Below, one piece after another: positions 1 to 7,543 of a DNA stretch of 64,000 nucleotides. The DNA lies in contig NZ_FCOU01000002.1 in NCBI RefSeq assembly GCF_900046475.1, positions 1 through 64,000 on the forward strand, given 5' to 3'. A model generated the notes under the pieces. The model ran no database searches. It was not told where the DNA came from and worked only from the letters and a program-made list of their open reading frames with translations. The position numbers and the translations under genes are program-made. Numbering within the stretch: position 1 is the stretch's first letter; each line of letters starts with the position of its first letter. The DNA comes from Collinsella ihumii. Its GTDB lineage: Bacteria > Actinomycetota > Coriobacteriia > Coriobacteriales > Coriobacteriaceae.

Positions 1-156
1 CGCCCAGGCCGCGTCGAGCTTGCCCGATCCGGGCGCCCCCACGAACAGGTACGCGTGGCTCGCGCGGTCGGTCCGGACGGCGCGTTCCAGGAAATCCCGC
101 ACGCGCGGCTGCGTGTCGAGCTGCGCCAGCAGGCTGTTGTTCGCCGATGCGGACAT
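1..156 (-). CDS. holB: DNA polymerase III delta' subunit, N-terminal part (runs off window)
   Basis: The first 52 residues are visible, starting MSASANNSLLAQLDTQPRVR at the ATG at 156. The segment contains the DRASHAYLFVGAPGSGK stretch, which matches the clamp-loader AAA+ Walker A region (G-x-P-G-S-G-K) near residues 40-48. Delta' is part of the clamp loader that places the sliding clamp on DNA. The start lies two bases after the tmk stop codon, and tmk-holB is a very common bacterial gene pair, which supports the call. The rest of the gene lies outside the window, so length and zinc-site cysteines cannot be checked. Confidence 0.85.
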   Translation of the reverse strand, partial: MSASANNSLLAQLDTQPRVRDFLERAVRTDRASHAYLFVGAPGSGKLDAAWA

Positions 157-158
157 CG

Positions 159-854
159 CTACTCCGCAGGCGCCATCAGCGCCGACAGCGCCGAGCGCGC
201 ATCGTCGGCGGAGACGGCAAGGCCCACGCCGGCGAGCTCCGCCAGCACGCAGGCGAACACGGCATCGATGGGCTGGGTCGCGTCGACGAGGCGCACGCGC
301 TCGGGATGCTCGCGCGAGATCGTGCGGAATCCGTCGGCGACCCGCTGCTGGTACTCCAGGCCCTTGGCCTCCATGCGGTCCGGGGCGTCGTCGCGCTGCT
401 CGCGACGCGATGCCGCGGCGGCGGGGTCGATATCGAACACGAGCGTGAGGTCGGGCACGCAGTCACCGACCGCCAGCGCGTTCGCGACGTCGGCGTCTTC
501 ACGGGCGACCGTGCCCGCGAACGCCTGGTAGGCCGACGTGGAGTCGAAGAACCGGTCGCATACGACCACCTTGCCCTCGGCGAGCGCGGGGCGCACGATC
601 TCGTGCACGAGCTGGGCGCGCGCCGCCTCGTAGAGCAACAGCTCGCAGGTATCGCACATCGCCTTGTTCTCGGGGTCGAGCAGAAGCGCGCGTATCTTCT
701 CGGAGATGGCCACGCCGCCCGGCTCGCGCAGGCTCACGATCTCATGGCCGGCATGTTTGAGCGCCGCGGCGACCAGGCGCGCCTGCGTCGACTTACCGCA
801 GCCGTCGATTCCTTCAAGCGTGATAAACGGCATTCGATCTCCCTTCGGTTGCAC
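159..854 (-). CDS. tmk: Thymidylate kinase
   Basis: The 231-residue protein phosphorylates dTMP to dTDP with ATP in the cytoplasm, an essential step in dTTP synthesis. The N-terminus carries FITLEGIDGCGKSTQARL, with a Walker A loop at about residues 15-22 of this start. REPGG follows near residue 44 and a DRF(F) motif near 104, both typical of dTMP kinases. The ATG used here encodes MQPKGDRMPFITLEG; the internal Met before PFITLEG is more usual for the family and could be the true start, giving about 224 residues. It is followed directly by holB on the same strand. Confidence 0.95.
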   Translation of the reverse strand: MQPKGDRMPFITLEGIDGCGKSTQARLVAAALKHAGHEIVSLREPGGVAISEKIRALLLDPENKAMCDTCELLLYEAARAQLVHEIVRPALAEGKVVVCDRFFDSTSAYQAFAGTVAREDADVANALAVGDCVPDLTLVFDIDPAAAASRREQRDDAPDRMEAKGLEYQQRVADGFRTISREHPERVRLVDATQPIDAVFACVLAELAGVGLAVSADDARSALSALMAPAE

Positions 855-1067
855 CCCGTCATCATACCCCAGGACCCCTGGGCGGCACTGATCAATTGCC
901 TTCGAGGCGATCGGCCCCGTGGCGAGGCGGATGCGGGTGAAGGCGAGGAAGGCACAGTGGCGCTGCGGCGACGCAGTCTGAGCGCGTAGGCGCCCGCCAC
1001 GGGGGCAACCGGCGCGGAATGAATTGATCAGCGCTTCCCAAACTACGCGTTCCGCAGCATGACCTGA
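855..1067. other. Intergenic stretch upstream of tmk, no gene seen
   Basis: No supported open reading frame was found between the tmk start and the palindromic repeat at 1068. The 9-mer TGATCAATT (about 890-898) recurs inverted as AATTGATCA (about 1022-1030), a weak long-range hairpin. The tmk promoter should lie in this stretch, but no convincing -35/-10 pair was picked out. Confidence 0.4.
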
Positions 1068-1188
1068 ATCGACGGTACGCCATAGGCACGCGGCCTCATC
1101 GAGAGTACGCTATAGGCACGGTTTCGAGTGCAAAACGTGCCTATAGCGTACCGTGAACAGGCCGGCGTGCCTATAGCGTACCGTCGAT
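1068..1188. repeat. 121-bp nested palindromic repeat, copy A
   Basis: Four copies of a core close to GTACGCYATAGGCACG are arranged plus, plus, minus, minus. The outer pair forms a stem from ATCGACGGTACGC to its complement ending GCGTACCGTCGAT. The inner pair (about 1095-1110 and 1136-1151) is a perfect inverted repeat GTACGCTATAGGCACG. The element sits just past the 3' end of the AbiEi-like gene. Copy B, about 90% identical, lies on the other side of that gene at 2371-2490. Confidence 0.9.
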
Positions 1189-1195
1189 TGTCCGC

Positions 1196-2176
1196 TTACG
1201 ACGCCTCGCGGAGCGGTATCCCTGCACAGGTCAACAAGCGGCGCATGTAATCCTCGTCAATCGCCTGGGCAAATGAAAAGCGGACGACGAGAGCCCTCGT
1301 GAGGTTGAGGTGCGATTCGCGCAAGCGCTCATCGGAAAAGTTCTCGATCGCCGCCTCGATATCCTTCGCGACATCGCCCGTCCCTTTGTATTTTCCCTTT
1401 CCATCCAATTCCGCCATAACCTCGGTTCCGTCGGACAGAAGCCAATAGTAGTCAACGCGCTTTACCTGAGTCGAATCCATGGGATCGACAACCTCGCGCT
1501 GCAGTTCGGGAACCACGAAGCCGAGTTCGATCATGACGGCGCGGGCGACGGACTCCCCGCCGTTCTCGCTTTTGCCGTCGACCCATTGCAGCACCTTGCG
1601 TGCCGTCGCAATCCCACGCTTCCTCTTACCGCAACTGTCGAAATACACCTTGAGCTCCGAAACCGTCGTCAGGTTCCAATGCACAGCGGAATCGACCACA
1701 GCAAGACCGTAGCGAAAGCTTGCGGAACAGGCACAGTCGAGCAGCGTCTGGAAGAGTGATGTCACCCGGATGCCCGCCACGACCATAGGCTCGACATCCC
1801 CCATCTGATGGCAGGTGATAAACCCGCCAGGCTTGTATTTACGTTCATGAGATCCGACGACGATGTGCACCGTGTCCAGGTACCGGTGAGAAACCTGAAG
1901 CCCGTAGACAAGGGCAGCGGAAAAGGATGCGAAGATCCACGTAGGATGCTTTTGAGCCACGGCACGGATGAGATACATCGCTTGGGCGCGTTTCGAGAGG
2001 CTCTTGTACACGTCGCTTCGTGCGAAATAGCCTTTCGCCGGCTCAACCACCCGACCAGCATCTCGCCTGCGCTTCAATGCCATGACCTCAGTATGCGACG
2101 AAGCGAACGCGAGCCGATACGCGTGCTCCGCCTCATCCAGCAGACGGTCGGCGCACGCTTGCTTCCTCTCGCCCAT
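1196..2176 (-). CDS. AbiEi-antitoxin-like protein with C-terminal DUF559/Vsr-like PD-(D/E)XK domain
   Basis: The 326-residue protein has a two-part structure known from many orphan actinobacterial proteins. Residues about 45-200 look like the AbiEi-type region (an early winged-helix segment, AALVYGL near 88-94, and VVAGIRVTSLFQTLLD near 132-147). Residues about 205-300 resemble DUF559/very-short-patch-repair nuclease folds, with ESVAR (208-212), VDYYW (241-245) and AELDGKGKY (255-263). Those would supply the D242, E256 and lysine of a PD-(D/E)XK site. The start at 2176 follows an AAGGGGGT ribosome site; a GTG at 2185 is possible. GC is visibly lower than in neighbouring genes and no partner toxin gene is adjacent. 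Palindromic repeats flank it on both sides, suggesting a mobile or repeat-linked cassette. Nuclease activity is not shown. Confidence 0.7.
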   Translation of the reverse strand: MGERKQACADRLLDEAEHAYRLAFASSHTEVMALKRRRDAGRVVEPAKGYFARSDVYKSLSKRAQAMYLIRAVAQKHPTWIFASFSAALVYGLQVSHRYLDTVHIVVGSHERKYKPGGFITCHQMGDVEPMVVAGIRVTSLFQTLLDCACSASFRYGLAVVDSAVHWNLTTVSELKVYFDSCGKRKRGIATARKVLQWVDGKSENGGESVARAVMIELGFVVPELQREVVDPMDSTQVKRVDYYWLLSDGTEVMAELDGKGKYKGTGDVAKDIEAAIENFSDERLRESHLNLTRALVVRFSFAQAIDEDYMRRLLTCAGIPLREAS

Positions 2177-2185
2177 CTGCAACAC

Positions 2186-2370
2186 CCCCTTTGCGGAGAA
2201 ACCGTATCAGCAAGATGCCTTACCGGTCTCAAACGGGGATTGACATGCTTCTTACCGCGCAGCTCAAACCCGTAGGCGTGCGCCCGCGCAGAGAAACGTA
2301 ATCGGCGAATGGCCACCCATGCGCCCCAAACGGCAAGAAGTTGAGAGGCGCCGCGCCCGATGGTCGGCAC
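2186..2370. other. Upstream region of the AbiEi-like gene, no gene seen
   Basis: This 185-bp stretch between the gene start and repeat copy B holds no credible reading frame. It has lower GC than the flanking housekeeping genes and presumably contains the promoter of the AbiEi-like gene. Confidence 0.35.
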
Positions 2371-2490
2371 ATCGACGGTACGCCATAGGCACGCGGCTTC
2401 ACCGAGAGTACGCCATGGGCACGTTTTCGAGTGGAAAACGTGCCCATGGCGTACCGTGAACAGGTCGGCGTGCCTATGGCGTACCGTGAA
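2371..2490. repeat. Nested palindromic repeat, copy B
   Basis: This is the second copy of the repeat at 1068-1188, in the same orientation. The inner stem (about 2408-2450) reads GTACGCCATGGGCACG and its exact complement, extended by CGTTTTC/GAAAACG. The outer stem pairs GTACGCCATAGGCACGC with GCGTGCCTATGGCGTAC perfectly. Positions that differ from copy A differ in both arms, so pairing is kept. It ends about 20 bp before the topoisomerase stop codon. Confidence 0.9.
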
Positions 2491-2511
2491 TCCAACCGTG
2501 AATCCGGCAGG

Positions 2512-5070
2512 CTACTTCTTGGAAGACGACTTCTTTGCCGAGGTCGACTTCTTGGCTGTCGTCTTCTTCGTGCTCGACGAGGCACTCTTGCGTCCGCGAC
2601 CCGATGCGGCCTTCTTCTCCTTGCTCGGGCAATCCATGTTCACGCAGATGCGCCAGGGGCCGCGCGCGGTCTGCACGACCACGATCGGGGCCCCGCAGTG
2701 CTCGCACACCTCGCCGGTCGCCTCGAGCTTGCCGCGCCCGGGAAGCGGATAGGACACGCCGCACTCCTCGTAGTTCGTGCAGCGGATGAAGCGCTTGCCG
2801 CTCTTCTCGGACTTATGCGCGATCAGGTCGCCATGACGGCCGGCCGCGGCGCATACCGAGCACTCCCCCACCTTGAGGTCGGGCTCGTAGTTGGTCGGGC
2901 ACTTGGGGTTCACGCACACCTCGTACGCCTTCTGCCTGAACGGCTGGCACTTGATGCGCGGGGCACCGCACTCGGGGCACACGGCCGCCTCGCCCTCGAG
3001 CGGGCTCACGCGCACGCCGGAGGGAACCGGATAGGTCACGTCGCAGTCCGGCCAGCCCATGCAGCCGATGAAGCTGCCGCGGGTCTTGGCGCTCGTCTTC
3101 ATGACGAGGTCCTTGCCGCACTTGGGGCACGTGCCGACCTTGGCGTCGGCCGTCACCGCATCGGAGATGGCGTCACCCAGATCGTCCTTGTGCTCGATCA
3201 GCGCATCGAGCATGCCGGCGAGCAGCGCACGCGAGTGGTAGACCACCTGGTCCTGCGTGTCGGCGCCCTCGGCGACATGCGTCATGTCCTCTTCGAGCTC
3301 GCTGGTCATGTCCGGCGTGGTGATGCGCGGCGCGAACTCGTGCAGCGCGTCGATGATCGCCATGCCGAGCTGACTCGGCTCGATGGGGCCGCTCGGCGTA
3401 CCCTTGAAGTATTTCACCTGGTAGAGGCGCTCGATGATGCTCGCGCGCGTGGACTTGGTGCCCAGGCCGCGCTTCTCCATCTCCTGGACGAGCTTGCCTT
3501 GGCTGTAGCGCGCCGGGGGCTCGGTCTGCTTGGCCTCGAGCTGCATGTCGCGCACGTCGACCGTATCGCCCTGCTCGAGCGCGGGCAGCTGCTCGTCCTT
3601 CTTGAGGCCGAAGGGGTATACGGCGCGGAAGCCGGCGACCTTGAGCACGTCGCCCGAAGCCTGGAACGGCTCGCCGGCGACATCGATCTCGATCTTGGTC
3701 CCCTCGATGACCGCGGGGTCGGAGAGCGTGGCCAGAAAGCGGCGCGCGATGAGGTTGTAGAGCTTCCACTGGGCGGGCTCGAGCTTGGTGGGATCCGCCG
3801 CGGCCGTGGGGTAGATCGGCGGGTGGTCGGTTGTCTCGGTCTTGCCGCGCGTCGCGGTGAGCTTCTCGCGCGAGAGCAGCTCGCGGCACGCGGGCGCGTA
3901 CTGCGGGACGCCCGAGATGGCCTTCACGGTGGCGCGCAGGTCGAGCGAACGCGGGTAGACCGTGTTGTCGACGCGGGGATACGAGATGAGGCCGTCCATG
4001 TAGAGCGACTCGGCGATGCGCATGGTGCGCGCCGGGCTGATGCCCTCCGCGGCGGCGGCCGCCTGCAGCGAGGTGGTGTTGAACGGGGTCGGCGGGCGCT
4101 GGGTGCGGCTCTTCTTCACCACGCTCGTGACGGTGCCGGTCGATGCGCCCTCGACATGGGCAAACGCCGTCGCGGCCGTCTGCTCGTCCGTGAAGCGCCC
4201 GGCGCTGTGCGCGATCTTGAACGCGTCCTCCTCGCCGGCGCCCTGCGGCGCCGCCTCGCCCGAGATGACCCAGTAGTCCTCGGGCTTGAACGCCAAGCGC
4301 TCGCGCTCGCGCTCCACGACGAGCGCGAGCGTGGGCGTCTGGACGCGGCCGGCGGAGCGCACGTTGCCAAAACCGCCGAACTTGGCCATGGTGAGGTAGC
4401 GGGTGAGCGCCGCGCCCCAGATGAGGTCGATGTACTGGCGCGACTCGCCCGCATCGGCCAGGTTCTGGTCGAGTTCCACGAGGTTGTTGAAGGCGTGGTC
4501 GATCTCGGCCTTGGTGAACGCGGAGTAGCGGGCGCGCGATACGGGCACGTCCGGGGCGACGTCGCGCACCATGGCGAGCGCGTCGGAACCGATGAGCTCG
4601 CCCTCGCGGTCGAAGTCCGTGCCGATCACGACGGAATCGGCCTTTTTGGCAAGGTTCTTGAGCGCGCGGATGATCTCCTTCTCCGCGGGAAGCTTCTCGA
4701 TGGGCGCCCACACGAGATACGGCAGGCTCGGCACCTTCCAGCCCTTGATGTCGATGCCGTCTTTGAGGAAGGGCTTGCGCTTGGACTCGTACGGCGGGCG
4801 GGCGAGCCCGTCGGGCACGTCCGCGGGCAACATCTCGCCGTCTTGGGAGATCGCATACCAGCCGAGCTTCTTGTCGAATTTGAGCTCCGTGGGGAAATCG
4901 GGGGCCAGGATGTGGCCGCGCAGACCGATGGTGACCCACTCCTCGCCGTCGACCGTAAAGCGGTAGACGGGCGTGTTGTAGACCTTGTCGGCCTTGGGCT
5001 TGCCGACGCTGCACAGCAGGCGCGCGATCTGCTGGGCGGCGTCGTTCTTCTCGGTGATGACGAGCTTCAA
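2512..5070 (-). CDS. topA: DNA topoisomerase I (type IA)
   Basis: The 852-residue enzyme relaxes negatively supercoiled DNA by single-strand passage. It begins with the Toprim domain (MKLVITEKNDAAQQIARLL, then IGTDFDREGELIG near residue 150 with the acidic metal site). The active-site tyrosine lies in SYPRVDNTVYP near residue 370. The C-terminus has several CxxC zinc ribbons (CPKCGKDL, CPECGAPR, CVNPKCP, CEHCGAP, MDCPS) and a Lys/Ser-rich tail ending SSSKK, likely for DNA binding. The order and early Toprim resemble the archaeal-type TopA found in Coriobacteriia. The start is a TTG preceded by AAGGAG, which is unusual but fits the conserved N-terminus. Confidence 0.93.
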   Translation of the reverse strand: MKLVITEKNDAAQQIARLLCSVGKPKADKVYNTPVYRFTVDGEEWVTIGLRGHILAPDFPTELKFDKKLGWYAISQDGEMLPADVPDGLARPPYESKRKPFLKDGIDIKGWKVPSLPYLVWAPIEKLPAEKEIIRALKNLAKKADSVVIGTDFDREGELIGSDALAMVRDVAPDVPVSRARYSAFTKAEIDHAFNNLVELDQNLADAGESRQYIDLIWGAALTRYLTMAKFGGFGNVRSAGRVQTPTLALVVERERERLAFKPEDYWVISGEAAPQGAGEEDAFKIAHSAGRFTDEQTAATAFAHVEGASTGTVTSVVKKSRTQRPPTPFNTTSLQAAAAAEGISPARTMRIAESLYMDGLISYPRVDNTVYPRSLDLRATVKAISGVPQYAPACRELLSREKLTATRGKTETTDHPPIYPTAAADPTKLEPAQWKLYNLIARRFLATLSDPAVIEGTKIEIDVAGEPFQASGDVLKVAGFRAVYPFGLKKDEQLPALEQGDTVDVRDMQLEAKQTEPPARYSQGKLVQEMEKRGLGTKSTRASIIERLYQVKYFKGTPSGPIEPSQLGMAIIDALHEFAPRITTPDMTSELEEDMTHVAEGADTQDQVVYHSRALLAGMLDALIEHKDDLGDAISDAVTADAKVGTCPKCGKDLVMKTSAKTRGSFIGCMGWPDCDVTYPVPSGVRVSPLEGEAAVCPECGAPRIKCQPFRQKAYEVCVNPKCPTNYEPDLKVGECSVCAAAGRHGDLIAHKSEKSGKRFIRCTNYEECGVSYPLPGRGKLEATGEVCEHCGAPIVVVQTARGPWRICVNMDCPSKEKKAASGRGRKSASSSTKKTTAKKSTSAKKSSSKK

Positions 5071-5508
5071 AGCGGCTCCTTACGTATATATGGTGCCCGC
5101 GGCGCACGGCCGCGGGCGTCAAGTCGTGTACCGCAACGTACCACAAGTGAGCCGCAAGCGCGAATTTTTTCACCCGCACGCAAAGTACTGCACGCGCGGG
5201 GACGTACCTTCCGCGTGCACTTTTGCAAATCCGGGGACGTACCTTGCGCGTGCATTAGCGCACGCGCTGGGACACCCCTTGCCCGCGCGCGAGCCCAAGA
5301 TGCACCATCGGGGACAGGCGCACATGGCAGATCCTTGATGCCGCCACGTCGAGATGGCAGGCTTTGGGCGATCAGCCGTGTGCTCCCGTCCCCGATAGCG
5401 GGTCAGGGGTGTCCCCTGCGTGCATTAGTGCACGCGGAAGGTACGTCCCCGGATTTGCATAAGTGCATGGAACAGGTACGTCCCCGAGCGTGCGTCCCCG
5501 TGCGTGCA
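5071..5508. repeat. Cluster of GGGGACGTACCT palindromic repeats
   Basis: No gene is present in these 438 bp. GGGGACGTACCTT occurs on the plus strand at 5198-5210 and 5233-5245, and inverted at 5438-5450 and 5474-5485, each beside GTGCAT/GTGCAC-rich sequence. The inverted pairs could fold into long hairpins. A weaker related block (GGGGACAGGCGCA, then TGTCCCC) lies between 5308 and 5430. The repeat reaches into the stop codon of the DUF4097 gene at 5509-5511. Confidence 0.85.
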
Positions 5509-6399
5509 TTAGGCGATGTGGATTCGTCCGCTCACGCTGCCGAGGTCGATGTCGCAGGCGCCGTCTCCGATGACATAGGAGCCGTCCTCATCGACGGTGT
5601 TGAGCTCAAAGGGCGTCGACAGTCCTCCCGAGACCGTGTCGGCCGCAAGCGTGAACCCTAGCCCGTCCGGCACATCGAGCTCGATGGCGCCGCTGACGGT
5701 GGATACCGAGATCTCGCTCGGCGCGCCCTCGGTCAACGTCAGGTACGCCCCGCCGCTCATCGTGGAGACGTCCAGCTCCTCGGAAACCTCTCCGGAAACC
5801 TCTACGGGGCCGCTGACGCCGCCGATCGACACGTCCTGCGCGCGGATGCCGTCGAGCGTGATGTTGGAGCTCACGCTTGCGACCGAGAGATCCTCGCTGA
5901 CAACGCGCTCGACATCGATGGTCGAACTGACGCTCTCGATGTCGACGTTGCCGAACATGAGCGCATCGTCACAGGGCGCCTCGACGACAAGCTCCATGTG
6001 CGGATACGTGCCGCCGCTATCGGGCAGGCCGTCATCGATCTTGAGCGTCTTGCCCTCCTGCGTGAAGGTGGCGTTGCGCGGATCCATCTCGTAGTCGCCG
6101 GCGGCAACGCGCTCGATGACGCGAATCTGGTCCCCATCTCCCGCAACGAGCCTGATCGAGCCGCACTTCCAATCGATATCGAGATCGTCCACCTCGGAGG
6201 CGGCAAACGATTCGGAGCGGTCGATGGGGGCCTCGAGCGAAACGGGCTTCGACCCGATCGAGAAGCCGCCGATCTGGATGACGGGGAACCAGCGCGTGAA
6301 CAGCCCGGACCACCCCGAAGCGGCGATCATGAGGATGAGCGCGATCGCCGCGATGCCGACGCCGACCCTCACCTTGTCGCCCTGCGAAAGACGCGACAT
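5509..6399 (-). CDS. DUF4097-family beta-strand repeat membrane protein
   Basis: The 296-residue protein has one N-terminal membrane segment (VGIAAIALILMIAASGWSGLF, about residues 13-33). The rest is beta-rich and contains repeated SVSG/TVSG-type turns such as VSSTIDVERV, VSSNITLDG, VSGPVEVSG, MSGGAYLTL and VSGAIELDV. These are the hallmark of DUF4097 putative adhesin-like domains. The function of the family is not established. It often sits next to membrane-anchored HTH regulators and envelope-stress genes, as here. The stop codon lies inside the edge of a GGGGAC repeat. Confidence 0.8.
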   Translation of the reverse strand: MSRLSQGDKVRVGVGIAAIALILMIAASGWSGLFTRWFPVIQIGGFSIGSKPVSLEAPIDRSESFAASEVDDLDIDWKCGSIRLVAGDGDQIRVIERVAAGDYEMDPRNATFTQEGKTLKIDDGLPDSGGTYPHMELVVEAPCDDALMFGNVDIESVSSTIDVERVVSEDLSVASVSSNITLDGIRAQDVSIGGVSGPVEVSGEVSEELDVSTMSGGAYLTLTEGAPSEISVSTVSGAIELDVPDGLGFTLAADTVSGGLSTPFELNTVDEDGSYVIGDGACDIDLGSVSGRIHIA

Positions 6400-6401
6400 G
6401 G

Positions 6402-6644
6402 CTATCGCCTCCCCTCTTCATCGGATCGGACGCCCTGCGGCGCCGCGGGCGCTGTGCCGTCGTCTCCCCTTCCGAGCGAATCGTCCATGATGTTGGCGAT
6501 CCAGTGATAGATGGGGATGGTCAGAAACACGAGCCACGCGGTCGTCCACGCATGGAAGCCGAAGCAGAACACGAAGAAGAAGATAGTCGCGACCACGCTG
6601 TACGGAAACGAGCGCCACGGGCCGCGGCGGCGCAGAGTATCGGA
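6402..6644 (-). pseudogene. C-terminal 2TM part of an HTH regulator, separated by adapter artefact
   Basis: Coding sequence runs from SDTLRRRGPWRSFPYSVV to the stop at 6402 and contains two hydrophobic segments ending in FLTIPIYHWI. This two-helix tail is known from XRE-type HTH regulators of Gram-positive bacteria in which the HTH comes first. It has no credible start of its own: the in-frame residues before SDTL come from adapter-like bases at 6645-6663. The HTH half is at 6800-7109 on the same strand. I infer that both are one gene, about 200 residues long, split by assembly error. The stop is two bases before the DUF4097 start, so the regulator and its neighbour are probably co-transcribed. 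Confidence 0.7.
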
Positions 6645-6799
6645 CTGTCCTTTATACACATCTAGCTGTCTATCATCACCAGGGCCACTTATTTGAAGCC
6701 GACTTCTTTCCCGTTGTTGCTGGACCTACGGCACGGTGGGGTCGACGGGCGGCCCCGCAACCTGTCTCTTATACACATCTAGATGTGTATAAGAGACAG
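6645..6799. other. Nextera adapter/mosaic-end assembly artefact
   Basis: Bases 6762-6780 are CTGTCTCTTATACACATCT, the Tn5 mosaic end used in Nextera libraries. Bases 6781-6799 are its exact reverse complement, giving a 38-bp perfect palindrome. A second, imperfect copy (CTGTCCTTTATACACATCT, 17 of 19 matching) is at 6645-6663. The roughly 98 bases between include a fragment (about 6724-6757) close to 13478-13511 downstream of a different gene. Translated, the junction gives the well-known contaminant peptide SYTHLDVYKRQ. The true chromosomal sequence across this gap is unknown. Confidence 0.95.
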
Positions 6800-7109
6800 C
6801 CTGATGGGCCCGTTGCTCGCGCAGGGCCTCCTCCCGCTCCGCTTGGGCCCGCGCCGTCTTTTCGGCACGCTCGGCGTTCTCGAAGGCGACATCGTCCTCG
6901 ATATCCTTGTCCACGTTCAACAGGTCGTCGAGGCTCACGCCGTACAGGCGCGCGAGCGCGATCAGATTCTCCGTATCCGGCGAGCTCTCCGCGCGCTCCC
7001 ATTTGGAAACAGCCTGACGGGACAGGCCCAGCTCGTTGGCAAGCGCTTCTTGACTGTAGCCCTTGGCGCGCCGAAGCTCGGCCAAGCGCTGAGCGATCTG
7101 CACGTTCAT
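6800..7109 (-). pseudogene. N-terminal HTH (XRE) part of a regulator, cut by adapter artefact
   Basis: The fragment starts MNVQIAQRLAELRRAKGYSQ at the ATG at 7109. It contains a Cro/C1-type HTH (GYSQEALANELGLSRQAVSK, then WERAESSPDTENLIALARLY), followed by a charged linker (DVAFENAERAEKTARAQAER). The reading frame runs into Nextera mosaic-end sequence after AHQA. The missing C-terminus is very probably the 2TM segment at 6402-6644. If so, this is a membrane-tethered DNA-binding protein that may control the adjacent DUF4097 gene and itself. Confidence 0.8.
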
Positions 7110-7543
7110 GTGAACTCCCTTCGCCGACGACACGCGTCCGTCGACCTTGCGACCATACGAGATTCTACCGATATCGATACGCCTCCCCGGTCGACGATCC
7201 GATCCGTCTGGAACGCGTCCGGAAAAACCGGGCAGATCCTTTTCGCGGGACACCGCGCAAGCGCCCGACGCGAGACGAATCGACCGGCGTCTCCCGCGGG
7301 AGGCACCGGTCGACGATCCGATTCTGCCCATGCATGCAACAGTGCACGAAACAGATACGTCCCCATGTTTGCAATAGTGCACGAAACAGATACGTCCCCA
7401 TGTTTGCACGCTTTGGGTGTCCGGTGCCTCCCTCGGCGGGATGGCAGCTGTACCGTACCGAGAACGCACGGTAGCGCGCCAGCAAGTCTGGTGGGAATTT
7501 TGCCGCAACTATCGGTTGCGTATGCTCTGAGCAGGAGTTTTGC
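7110..7543. repeat. Intergenic region with two direct-repeat types
   Basis: No gene is supported in these 434 bp. The 17-mer CCGGTCGACGATCCGAT occurs at 7187-7203 and again at 7306-7322. A 35-bp unit containing GTGCACGAAACAGATACGTC is tandemly duplicated at 7335-7369 and 7370-7404 with one difference; it belongs to the GGGGACGTA repeat family in inverted form. The promoter of the HTH gene should lie near 7115-7180, where a palindromic CGATATCG is present. Confidence 0.7.

Noticed and set aside
1196-2176. Complete type IV toxin-antitoxin pair
   Set aside because: No AbiEii-like nucleotidyltransferase gene is adjacent; only the antitoxin-like domain fused to a nuclease-like domain is present.
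2431-5661. 1076-residue plus-strand frame
   Set aside because: It is the antisense shadow of topA, with repetitive Arg/Leu/Gly/Asp composition and no domain.
7335-7404. Short CRISPR array
   Set aside because: Two adjacent 35-bp units with no spacer between; it is a tandem duplication of a GGGGAC-family repeat.
6726-7508. 260-residue minus-strand frame containing SYTHLDVYKRQ
   Set aside because: The C-terminus is translated Nextera adapter and the N-terminus is repeat-rich intergenic DNA; only the HTH part from 7109 is real.
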